A program made the translations under genes and the position numbers. From the NCBI RefSeq assembly GCF_040801915.1, contig NZ_JBFMIA010000007.1, positions 70,999 through 134,998 of the forward strand: a stretch of DNA of 64,000 nt. Reading direction: 5' to 3'. Shown here one piece after another: positions 17,277-24,480 of this stretch. Source of the stretch: Jeotgalibacillus marinus (GTDB lineage: Bacteria > Bacillota > Bacilli > Bacillales > Jeotgalibacillaceae). Positions within the stretch are counted from its first letter, which is position 1. The number at the start of each line of letters is the position of its first letter. Under the pieces are notes generated by a model, which did no database searches, was not told where the DNA came from, and saw nothing but the letters and a program-made list of their open reading frames with translations.

Positions 17277-17735
17277 TTAACTTGGATCCAATCGATACGA
17301 TAACAAGTCAAAATCAGGTGTATATGTAAATGTTCCATACATTACACCTTGTCCATGAACAACATACTCTAAAATGTGCCGGTCACCTTCTGCCATTTCT
17401 AGCGACGGAATTGCTTCTACTGGCTGCCATTTTAAAATCCCTTCAGGTGATTCTTCCATTTCTACACCATCAGCATCTGTAGCTAAAAAAGTGAACATCA
17501 TCCATTCTGACACAACTTCATTTCCATCTTTAATAATAAATGTGAAAATCCCTTTGATCTCAGGGTTTTTAACATAAATTCCTGTTTCTTCACGGTATTC
17601 ACGAATACATGCATCTCGAACGGATTCTCCTGGCTCCATTTTGCCACCAGGTGCTACCCACCAATCACGACGTGGCTTTTGGAGTAATAATGCTTGCTGG
17701 TCCTTTATATATACGCAATTCGTTATGCGTTGCAT
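17277..17735 (-). CDS. yvcI: Nudix hydrolase YvcI
   Basis: This is a Nudix pyrophosphatase; in B. subtilis the yvcI position precedes rapZ. The 152-residue protein has a full Nudix box, GGKMEPGESVRDACIREY followed by REETGI, near residues 33-57. The substrate is unknown; nucleoside diphosphate derivatives are usual. The start ATG at 17735 follows AGGTGAT. In B. subtilis trxB lies directly upstream, but here trxB is 6.7 kb away beyond an accessory block, so this operon must use a promoter inside that block. Confidence 0.92.
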   Translation of the reverse strand: MQRITNCVYIKDQQALLLQKPRRDWWVAPGGKMEPGESVRDACIREYREETGIYVKNPEIKGIFTFIIKDGNEVVSEWMMFTFLATDADGVEMEESPEGILKWQPVEAIPSLEMAEGDRHILEYVVHGQGVMYGTFTYTPDFDLLSYRLDPS

Positions 17736-17777
17736 CTTATCACCTACTCTATTTCGCTCATTTACTTTATTATACAT

Positions 17778-18541
17778 GCTTTTTTTCCAGCGAACAAATA
17801 GAGAGAGACTGAATATAGTTGTATTTTTATTCTCATTGATTGGACTTCATGAATAATATGTGAGGTTCTTAACAAAAAAATGGCATGGACCAAGTCTGTC
17901 TGTATTCTTACTGTTCTCAATTAGTATACAACATTAAGCCTGTTATAAAAGCGTTTGTATAAGTTTTTGGCTAAGAAGGTTGCAGAAACAAACCATTCCG
18001 TAAAAATTAACTTCTCCCTGTCCCTAAAGTATAATTGTAAATAAAAACCAAGTGGAAAATGCACCTTTATTCAGGTCTTGTCTTTTTGGCCAAAATACCG
18101 GAAAATATATTTTCTGATTATTCTATTAAAATTTATGCAACACTAGTGTTATTTTATCAATAAAAGATGAAACGAAACATAATCTATTGAAACACATAAA
18201 AAAAGCTCGCCCCGTAGGGTAATCTTCTCTTCGATAGGTTTTAGACAACGGAAAAGCCAGTCATCTCTTGCAATTAGAAAGAGATAGATCAGGCTCTTGA
18301 AATAAAAACGCTGAACGTAATGGTTAGTTGTTGGGACTAAACCTGACCAACATTTCTACCATTTTTCTTTAGTCACAAATACGTAACCACCCCTACTGGT
18401 TTGGTTGACTTCAGGCAGCTAACGAAAATAAATAAAATAGGTATTGCAAAACAAAGGAGAGTCTAGTATTCATTGATAGTGATAATAGAGAGATATTTGT
18501 AAAAGTGTCTGAAACCGTTGATATTAATCTCTTCCTTGGAC
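17778..18541. other. Non-coding stretch at the edge of the accessory block
   Basis: No open frame with a ribosome binding site is seen on either strand. There are small hairpins (for example ATCTCTT/AAGAGAT near 18264-18286). One open frame near 18470-18576 (translating FIDSDNREIFVKVSETVD) is preceded by AAAGGAG but has no usual start codon, and it ends in the palindrome at 18542. It may be the tail of a lost gene. Confidence 0.4.
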
Positions 18542-18573
18542 TTTTTGTGGTATACCCGGGTATACCACAAAAA
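18542..18573. repeat. Perfect 32-bp palindrome
   Basis: TTTTTGTGGTATACCC is followed directly by its exact reverse complement GGGTATACCACAAAAA, with no loop. The A and T ends make it look like a terminator, but the absence of a loop and the perfect symmetry also fit two fused ends of a mobile element or a dimeric protein site. Confidence 0.9.
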
Positions 18574-18607
18574 TAGGATGAGCAACGTAACTAAACATTA
18601 GCTGCCC

Positions 18608-18632
18608 TGTAGTGACCCTCTCAAGTGGGCAG
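18608..18632. mobile_element. Scar of an IS3-family terminal repeat
   Basis: The 25 bases read TG-T-AGTGACCC-TCTC-AAGT-GGG-CAG. They match the IS terminus at 63946-63971 (TGAAGTGACCCC-AAA-AAGT-TAGA-CAG) apart from a short central part. IS3-family ends commonly begin TGACCC and carry AAGT near the other side. No transposase frame adjoins it, so this is a remnant if it is one. Confidence 0.45.
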
Positions 18633-18653
18633 GAATTAAAAAGAAAAGTAAGT

Positions 18654-18695
18654 AGCCTGAGTTCTAGAGTCATAAGGGCTCAGGTTATTTTTTTT
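18654..18695 (+). terminator. Orphan intrinsic terminator
   Basis: AGCCTGAG pairs with CTCAGGTT across a 17-base loop and is followed by ATTTTTTTTT on the plus strand. No intact plus-strand gene precedes it, so it probably served a gene now lost. Confidence 0.65.
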
Positions 18696-18888
18696 CGTAT
18701 TTTTCATGTTGGGCTGGAAACCGTGATTTTGAAGAAGATAAATAAATGGTTGATGAAACCAGCTATTTTCCCACTATGGATCACACCACTTACCTAAGAA
18801 ACTGTTGACCTTTTCCAGTGACTTTCGTTGTTTGTACTTACGTGACCGTCAAAGTGAGTAATTGCTGTTTCCTTAACTTCAAAAAATT

Positions 18889-19162
18889 TCAATTCCATCG
18901 CTCGTTGAGTCGGACTGTTGTAATTTGATCCTTGCGTTGATCAAATATCCTCCGTCTCACCATTCCTTGAACAATCTTTTCTTCCTGTGTTGTATCATTT
19001 TGTTTTGGCTAACTCTCCATCAAGATACAGGTGAGAAACATTCACGGCATCAGCGAAAGCAACTTTCGGTCTGTCTCGAACAATTAAGGCTAGCAATTAA
19101 CTCTTATTTGTATATTCTAACGCTCGCTTCATTACCATTTCTGGCTGTTCTATATCTTTTCG
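18889..19162 (-). pseudogene. Degraded coding remnant, unknown family
   Basis: The minus strand keeps protein-like sequence only if the frame is changed at least twice. The pieces are RKDIEQPEMVMKRALEYTNK, then RDRPKVAFADAVNVSHLYLD plus GELAKTK, then TTQEEKIVQGMVRRRIFDQR followed by KDQITTVRLNERWN and a stop. None of the pieces has its own start and ribosome binding site. I do not recognise the family; a regulatory or mobile-element protein is possible. The richness in charged residues and lack of low complexity suggest it was once a real gene. Confidence 0.4.
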
Positions 19163-19183
19163 AGATGAAATGAATATGGAAAT

Positions 19184-19303
19184 AATGATCCGGATGGTCT
19201 ATCTGAAGATTGTTAACGCATTTTCCCAATGCAAGGTTTGACAAATGTACGAGGAGTTACTAAATTGGGTTTACTGTACATGCTGCTATCTTATAAGAAG
19301 TGA
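19184..19303 (+). pseudogene. Possible transposase C-terminal fragment
   Basis: The plus-strand frame reads NDPDGLSEDC, an in-frame stop, then RIFPMQGLTNVRGVTKLGLL followed by YMLLSYKK and a stop. The pattern of a basic turn followed by an amphipathic helix at the very end resembles the C-terminal tails of DDE transposases, but the match is from memory and weak. There is no start codon and it is interrupted. Confidence 0.3.
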
Positions 19304-19445
19304 AGGAAGACAATGAAACATGCGAAACTAAGAGGGGAAATCTACTCTCAGTTTGATATTTTTCGTATGTCTCGAAAAACATGACGTATGAAAATTTTTA
19401 AAAATCTTTATATCCTACTCGTTTCATAAAGGTGAAATCGTTAAC

Positions 19446-19685
19446 TTACGTTTCAACATTATCATCTGATGTGTCTAAGTCAATAACCATAATTTGGAAT
19501 GGTAAATTACTTTCAACAAGTAGTTTTTTTTCATCATTTTCACTTGTAACTACGATATTATCAACTACGATAAATCCTGTTAATAATACTCCACCATTTA
19601 CACCTGAAGACTTCGGAATCTGTGTAGTTTCAATATGGTTATTGACATTGACCTCTTTGATATTAATAGAATATTCTTTAGTCAT
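19446..19685 (-). CDS. Small protein of unknown function in the spore-protein-like block
   Basis: The 79-residue protein starts TKEYSINIKEVNVNNHIETT, has a central hydrophobic beta-rich segment (GVLLTGFIVVDNIVV) and an acidic tail (IDLDTSDDNVET). There is no signal peptide, cysteine or transmembrane helix. I do not recognise the family. The start ATG at 19685 has GAGGAGG upstream; a frame six codons longer would cover that site. It shares strand and orientation with the cysteine-rich and beta-helix genes upstream, so a role as a spore-surface or other structural protein is possible but unproven. Confidence 0.6.
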   Translation of the reverse strand: MTKEYSINIKEVNVNNHIETTQIPKSSGVNGGVLLTGFIVVDNIVVTSENDEKKLLVESNLPFQIMVIDLDTSDDNVET

Positions 19686-19780
19686 AATTGAAATCCTCCT
19701 CAATAAATGTAATCACACAATAAAAGTATATGTAATAAGTTTATTGAATTTTCACAGAAATATAAAAAAATCTTCTCACT

Positions 19781-19811
19781 AAAAAGAAGACAGTGTTTAG
19801 ACTGTCTTTTT
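19781..19811. terminator. Bidirectional terminator after the cysteine-rich gene
   Basis: GACAGT and ACTGTC form a stem with a six-base loop. The minus side is followed by TTCTTTTT and the plus side by TTTTT. It separates the cysteine-rich gene from the small gene that follows. Confidence 0.7.
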
Positions 19812-19887
19812 ACTTAGGGATTTCATTATGCTTCATATAGACTTGTTTCAAAAACCTTCAAACGTTTTTAAATTTGCAACAATTTGA

Positions 19888-20226
19888 TTACCTACATGGT
19901 GGTGGCAGTATTTTATCTTTTCTAAATTCTGCAATCACGACTTGAACTGGAAGGATCTTCTCTATATACCATTTTTGATCATCATGGTCTTTTTCACAGT
20001 GGCAAAGTTCCTTAGAACATCTTATACTTAAACATTTTTCAAAATCAAACATTTGAGTTAAAGCAAAACCGCTATTAAGTCTAAACTTATCGTCTCCAAT
20101 GATGACATCCTCGCGAATGCTGTCACAAGGAATAGGTGTACATTCAGAGTGTGAAGTTATCTCAGTTTCACCAAAGAAACAGTCACAAAATTCCCCAAAA
20201 TGGTCATTCAATTTTTTAGTCAACAA
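19888..20226 (-). CDS. Cysteine-rich protein of unknown function, possible spore-surface protein
   Basis: The 112-residue protein has eight cysteines, with clusters FCDCFFGE near the start, SECTPIPC, FEKCLSIRCSKELCHCEKDHDDQ in the second half, and a PPPCR end. No signal peptide or membrane segment is present. The cysteine spacing recalls insoluble coat or exosporium proteins but does not match CotY/CotZ closely, so the family is not recognised. The best start is a TTG at 20226, six bases after AAAGGAG. A sporulation -10-like sequence CATAATCTA lies at 20288-20280, without a clear -35. A dead paralogue lies directly upstream. Confidence 0.65.
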   Translation of the reverse strand: MLTKKLNDHFGEFCDCFFGETEITSHSECTPIPCDSIREDVIIGDDKFRLNSGFALTQMFDFEKCLSIRCSKELCHCEKDHDDQKWYIEKILPVQVVIAEFRKDKILPPPCR

Positions 20227-20333
20227 TTTTCACTCCTTTTTTTATTATTGTTAATTCTTTTTTTGTGAAATCCCTCTATTAGATTATGCAACCAAAGAAA
20301 AAATTGAGTAGTTGTTTTACTTGAAAATAGTAC

Positions 20334-20764
20334 TCAATTAATAAAAAAGGCTATAAAAATCTTAGAAAAGCCACTCAAAAAATCCTTCTTCCTCTCCCTG
20401 GCTGATTTTCTCTTTACGCTTCTGATTTCGATTAAATTCTGTAATTCTGTAATCACTAATTGAACTGGAAGGATCTTTTCATATACCATTTTTGATCATC
20501 ATGATCTTTCTTCTTACAGTCACAAGGTTCCCCCTTAGACCTAGAACATCTTATACTTAAACATTTTTCAAAATCAAACACTTGAGTTAAAGTAAAACCG
20601 CTATTAAGTCTAAACTTATCGTTGACACTGGTGTCACCATCTTAATTGGAAAGCGCACCTCGGTCACAAAGAATAGGAGCACATTCAGAATGTGAAGTTA
20701 TCTCAGTTTCACCAAAGAAACAAGAACAAAGTTGTTTCGGTACTTCAAAATGATGATCGGTCAT
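20334..20764 (-). pseudogene. Inactivated paralogue of the cysteine-rich gene
   Basis: The minus strand starts with an ATG at 20764 behind AAAGGA and reads MTDHHFEVPKQLCSCFFGET, then EITSHSECAPILCDRGALSN and a TAA. Beyond the stop the similarity continues in another frame as DKFRLNSGFTLTQVFDFEKC followed by LSIRC, with extra residues RSKGEP. A further frame change comes after DHDDQKWY, before EKILPVQLVITE. These segments match the intact gene at 19888-20226 nearly residue for residue. A tandem duplication followed by decay of one copy explains it. Confidence 0.85.
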
Positions 20765-20873
20765 TCAATTTTCAATCCTTTCTTTTTAGTTCCATTGCTA
20801 CACAGACCCTTCTTTAAGTAGATTGGGATACGTATCCAGAGTAAATGCTGACTAGAGCAGTAGCAGAAGGAAT

Positions 20874-21053
20874 TTAAGGAGTGGATACGTACGTCTGATT
20901 TACACGGGCCCTATAATTTTTAAATTCATAGGATTCCTTTTTTATGTCTACAGTTAGGTTATCTGGCTCATATATTAAAGTGCGTAATTGGCCATCTCTA
21001 ATCTCCTCAGGGATATAAACGAATAACGCCCCACCTCGTTGACCTAACAGTCC
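20874..21053 (-). pseudogene. Coding remnant, unknown family
   Basis: An open minus-strand frame without a start codon begins three bases after a stop and overlaps the end of the beta-helix gene. It reads GLLGQRGGALFVYIPEEIRD, then GQLRTLIYEPDNLTVDIKKE, then SYEFKNYRARVNQTYVSTP and a stop. The composition is protein-like. It may be the 3' end of a gene cut by the recombination that placed the beta-helix gene here. I cannot name the family. Confidence 0.4.
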
Positions 21054-23257
21054 TCACACAAACCATCTGGATCACTGGTTCCACATTTATTTTCATCGAA
21101 CGTATTGTTATCATCCGCAGGTGGATTCGCTTGGATATCATTACCCGCATTATTAAACGCGCAGTTGGAACGGACACAGTTATCTGTTGTGTTGGGCTCT
21201 AACCAAATACCCACGTTCTCGTTGTCTTTAACGATGTTATTGTCGATCAAGTTGTTGGAAGCTCCTTCTTCCTCACCTGATTCTAATCGAATCCCTCCTG
21301 TTTTATTGCCTTCAACCAAGTTATTGATGATATTGTTTCCATTATCATCAAGATCTAATTCAATTCCTACACCATTTTTGAAAACTTTATTCCCATAAAG
21401 GGTAGTCTCGCCAACTACATCGATACCCTTACCCATAGTTTCACAAATCGTATTTTCAAATGTTAGATTCCCAATACCAGAACCATCGATACCCTCTTCG
21501 CCATTCTTGATAACTAGATTATGCAAAAGCACATCAAAGTCTCCTGGGAAAATACCAAACCCATTCCCCTCAGCTAGGCATTTAAAATATAGCGTATGAC
21601 TCCCCCCAGCGCTAGCGAGACCATCGGATACGTTTTCAACAGCCTGACATTTGATGAGATAGTTGTTATTGCCGTTGATTTGAACACCCTGATCCTGATT
21701 GCCACTTGCAACGCACTTCAATATGAAATTGCGGTGACCATCCTCAGTTACAAAAAAACCATCAGACTGATTATCCTTTGACTCCACTTGACGAATGATG
21801 TTGGCATCAGACTCAATACGTATGCCGTCACTACCGAACTTTTGTACCGTCAGGCATTCAATCGTCGTTTGATCAGATCCCAAAGGAATAACAATACCAT
21901 CCGTAAACGTTGCCACTCCGTCGATAATCGTCTTTCCTATCCCTGCACCAATAATCCTTAAACGAGGGATCGGTATAGGATTCATTGGGTCCGTCGTGTT
22001 AGCAACCACAAACCCCGCAAACGTCCCAGTCTCAATTCTAATCGTGTCACAAGGTTCAGCCGCGTTAATGGCACATTGAATAGATTCTCCTGGTTTTACT
22101 GTAATAACCGACTTAACTTCGCAACAGTCCTCACACAGATTATCTGGATCACTGTACCCACATTTATTTTCATCAAAGGTATTATTCACATTCGCCGGTG
22201 GATTCGCTTGGATATCACTGCACGCATTACCAAATGCACAGTTGGAGCGCACGCAGTTGCCGGTTGTGTCGGATTGTAATAAGATGCCGTCACCCTCGTT
22301 TTCTTTAACAATGTTGTTGTCGATAAGATTGTTTGAAGCTCCAGTTCCCAGAGTGATAAGGTTTAACTTATTGCGTACCCTTGGTAATAAACTCCTCGTA
22401 GCTGGATCTGACTCTAACCGAATCCCGTCTATTTTATTTCGTTGAACGCAGTTGTTGACAACATTGTTTCTGTTAGCAAAGGATTCTAATCTAATCCCTG
22501 GCCCTGTACCATTGTCACAAACGTGATTTCCGTAGATAATGCCATCACACTCCTCTACTAGGATGCCATTATCCTTGTTCTCACAAACGACATTGTCAAA
22601 TACTAGTGCTCCATCTTCATCAAGTTCAATACCCTCGGTCCCATTATTGATAGTTTTATTACACAGCAGTAAATCGAAGTCTCCAACTTCAAATCCATCA
22701 CTTCCATTGCCTTTGGCTAGGCAATTAAAATATAACGTATGAGTTCCACCTTCGTCACTTTCAAACCCCTCGTCCATGTTGTCAATCGCTCGACATTCAA
22801 TGAGATAGTTGTTATTTCCATCGATAGCAAATCCATCATCCTGATTCCCACTAGCGACACACTTAAGTACTAAATTTCGTTCCCCCTCAATGTTAAAACC
22901 ACCACTTCCCCCATTACCTTTCGCCTCCACCTGACGAATGATGTTAGCGTTAGATACACTCACAAGGCCATTTCCAGCACTAAAATTCTGTACCGTCAAG
23001 CATTCAATCGTCGTTTGATCAGACCCTGAAGGAAGGGCAATCCCATCCGTCGTTGATCCTACTCCGTCGATAATCGTTTTCCCTATCCCGGCACCTATAA
23101 TTTTCAAACGAGGAATAGGTATAGGTTCTTCCCCTGTCGTGTTAGCAACCACAAATCCCGCAAACGTGCCAGCTTCAATCCTAATCGTGTCAGGAACCTT
23201 AGCCCCATTAATAGCGTTTTGGATAGATTCTCCATTCTTCACTATAAAAACAGTCAA
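21044..23257 (-). CDS. Large tandem-duplicated right-handed beta-helix protein
   Basis: The protein of about 737 residues is two copies of one NosD/pectate-lyase-like beta-helix unit (about 385 and 345 residues). Each copy has GESIQ-AIN-A near its start, then DTIRIE-GTFAGFVVANTT, IPIPRL-IIGAGIGKTIIDGV, a ladder of 22-24-residue coils (RLES-NNLIDNNIVK, CVASGNQD, NNYLI-C) and the end SNCAF-N-DIQANPP and DENKCG-SDPD-LCEDC. No signal peptide is seen. Catalytic residues of pectate lyases are not recognisable, so a structural or glycan-binding role is more likely. I favour a TTG start at 23257, eight bases after AAAGGAGATG; an ATG at 23278 lacks a site and would lie upstream of the predicted SigK start. 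Family assignment is firm; function is not. Confidence 0.85.
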   Translation of the reverse strand: MTVFIVKNGESIQNAINGAKVPDTIRIEAGTFAGFVVANTTGEEPIPIPRLKIIGAGIGKTIIDGVGSTTDGIALPSGSDQTTIECLTVQNFSAGNGLVSVSNANIIRQVEAKGNGGSGGFNIEGERNLVLKCVASGNQDDGFAIDGNNNYLIECRAIDNMDEGFESDEGGTHTLYFNCLAKGNGSDGFEVGDFDLLLCNKTINNGTEGIELDEDGALVFDNVVCENKDNGILVEECDGIIYGNHVCDNGTGPGIRLESFANRNNVVNNCVQRNKIDGIRLESDPATRSLLPRVRNKLNLITLGTGASNNLIDNNIVKENEGDGILLQSDTTGNCVRSNCAFGNACSDIQANPPANVNNTFDENKCGYSDPDNLCEDCCEVKSVITVKPGESIQCAINAAEPCDTIRIETGTFAGFVVANTTDPMNPIPIPRLRIIGAGIGKTIIDGVATFTDGIVIPLGSDQTTIECLTVQKFGSDGIRIESDANIIRQVESKDNQSDGFFVTEDGHRNFILKCVASGNQDQGVQINGNNNYLIKCQAVENVSDGLASAGGSHTLYFKCLAEGNGFGIFPGDFDVLLHNLVIKNGEEGIDGSGIGNLTFENTICETMGKGIDVVGETTLYGNKVFKNGVGIELDLDDNGNNIINNLVEGNKTGGIRLESGEEEGASNNLIDNNIVKDNENVGIWLEPNTTDNCVRSNCAFNNAGNDIQANPPADDNNTFDENKCGTSDPDGLCEDC

Positions 23258-23278
23258 AACCTTCATCTCCTTTATCAT

Positions 23279-23305
23279 TATTTTATGAACATTACTCGAT
23301 AAGGT
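23279..23305 (-). promoter_or_regulatory. SigK-like promoter of the beta-helix gene
   Basis: On the minus strand AC (23305-23304) and CATAAAATA (23287-23279) are 16 bases apart, the pattern of mother-cell SigK promoters (AC-N16-CATANNNTA). The start of transcription would fall just before the ribosome binding site, giving a very short leader. Confidence 0.45.
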
Positions 23306-23366
23306 TCTGGTGCAAAAACATTAAGTTCCATGCTAGTAATCTCTAAAGCTTGGACATACTGATAAG

Positions 23367-23734
23367 ATGATTACAATTCAACAGTCGGCTTTTGAATTTC
23401 CAATTAAATTAACACAGGCCGAAATTCAAATCGTTGTCGAAGCAGATATTCCACTTGAGCCACCCGCATTCGAAATTAAACGAGTGGGAAAAGATATATT
23501 CCTAACGCAATGTAAACTTGTATCTGTAGAATTTCAGGAGGACGAAAAAAAAGCTTACGATTTGTAACAAGAGGAAAATTATTTGTAGAAAGATTTATTC
23601 GTAAAAATATCGAATATGCTACAGATAAATGTAATACAGCGGTTCGTGATAAAACTGCTGATGTTCCATTTTTTGGTTTTGTAGAATCTTCAGAAAGTAG
23701 TTGCCGATTTATTAAACCGAAAGATGGGTACTAG
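23367..23734 (+). pseudogene. SPOCS-like (sporulation) protein fragment with frameshift in an A8 run
   Basis: The first frame (67 codons) reads ITIQQSAFEFPIKLTQAEIQ ... PAFEIKRVGKDIFLTQCKLV and stops after KKAYDL. The following frame continues without a gap as RFVTRGKLFVERFIRKNIEY, then CNTAVRDKTADVPFFGFVES, and stops at 23734. Together they resemble the SPOCS domain of Bacillus and Clostridium spore proteins (KLTQCK, then LFVEGFIRKNIEYAT, then DVPF). The break is at eight A residues (23545-23552). There is no ribosome binding site before the ATG at 23367. It is either a pseudogene or a slippage-dependent gene; a decayed fragment is more likely. Confidence 0.6.
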
Positions 23735-24204
23735 ATGGAGAGACTGTGGTGGGAGGTAATGGTATAACGATTGATAACACTTCCGGCGTAGTGGTGCATA
23801 ATTTTAGAATTCAAAAATTTAGTGGTAATGGCATTTTATTAGAAGGTTCAGATAGTAACGTGATGAAAGGGAATAAGTTTAATGAGAATAATACTGATTG
23901 TATTCTCTTAATCCGTTCAGTTAGCAACATGATCATAGGGAATGTCGCTAATGAGAATGTGGATGATGGTATACAATTAATCCAACTCTCTAACAACAAC
24001 ATAATTAGAGGAAATACCGCTAATGATCATGATGGGGATGGTATTACCTTCTCTGCAGATTCTGAAGAAAATGATGTTTTCTTTAATCGTGCGCTTGATA
24101 ATGGGGACGGGGGTGGTTTTACTGATATCAACGATCAAGATACCAACAATTTCAAAGGGAATAAATGTGATACTAGTAACCCCCCAGTCGGGATTTGTAA
24201 TTGA
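23716..24204 (+). pseudogene. Truncated beta-helix protein, C-terminal part
   Basis: The open frame begins after a stop at 23713-23715 with TERWVLDGETVVGGNGITID, which is the middle of a beta-helix coil, and has no ATG or ribosome binding site (a GTG at 23746 is the first possible start). It continues as coils of about 23 residues (GNGILLEGSDSNVMKGNKFN, DGIQLIQLSNNNIIRGNTAN) and ends FKGNKCDTSNPPVGICN, the usual end of NosD-like proteins. It overlaps the end of the SPOCS-like fragment, so the two were joined by a deletion or recombination. Confidence 0.7.
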
Positions 24205-24253
24205 TCACTCTTAGTATCCTGTGGGGTGCTTTTGTTGTGTCGGGAATGATAAC

Positions 24254-24290
24254 AAAAAAAAGACGCCTATACACGTTGGTGTATAAGCGT
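24254..24290 (-). terminator. Intrinsic terminator downstream of trxB
   Basis: ACGC-TATACAC pairs with GTGTATA-GCGT around a four-base loop, followed on the minus strand by C and eight T residues. It lies about 190 bases after the trxB stop and marks the border of the accessory block. The plus side has a weaker T tract (TTTGTT) and could also end the beta-helix remnant. Confidence 0.8.
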
Positions 24291-24480
24291 TTGTTAGGTA
24301 TGGACATCAGTGGGTTGGTAAATAACCACATCCGAGTCAGTCCATGCCACCAAGTAATGTATTCTAAAGGGGGTCAATTACTTATAATATCTACTATACC
24401 TTTTTATTGTTGCATCACTGTTACAACTGAGTAACGATTGCATAAATTTTTTTATCTATACTCTACCTCATTACTCATAG

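Noticed and set aside
18612..18797. Plus-strand frame of 61 codons in the accessory block
   Set aside because: It runs across the orphan terminator and the IS-like scar and has no ribosome binding site, so it is a chance frame.
18925..19173. Plus-strand frame of 82 codons
   Set aside because: It is antisense to the broken minus-strand coding remnant and lacks a ribosome binding site.
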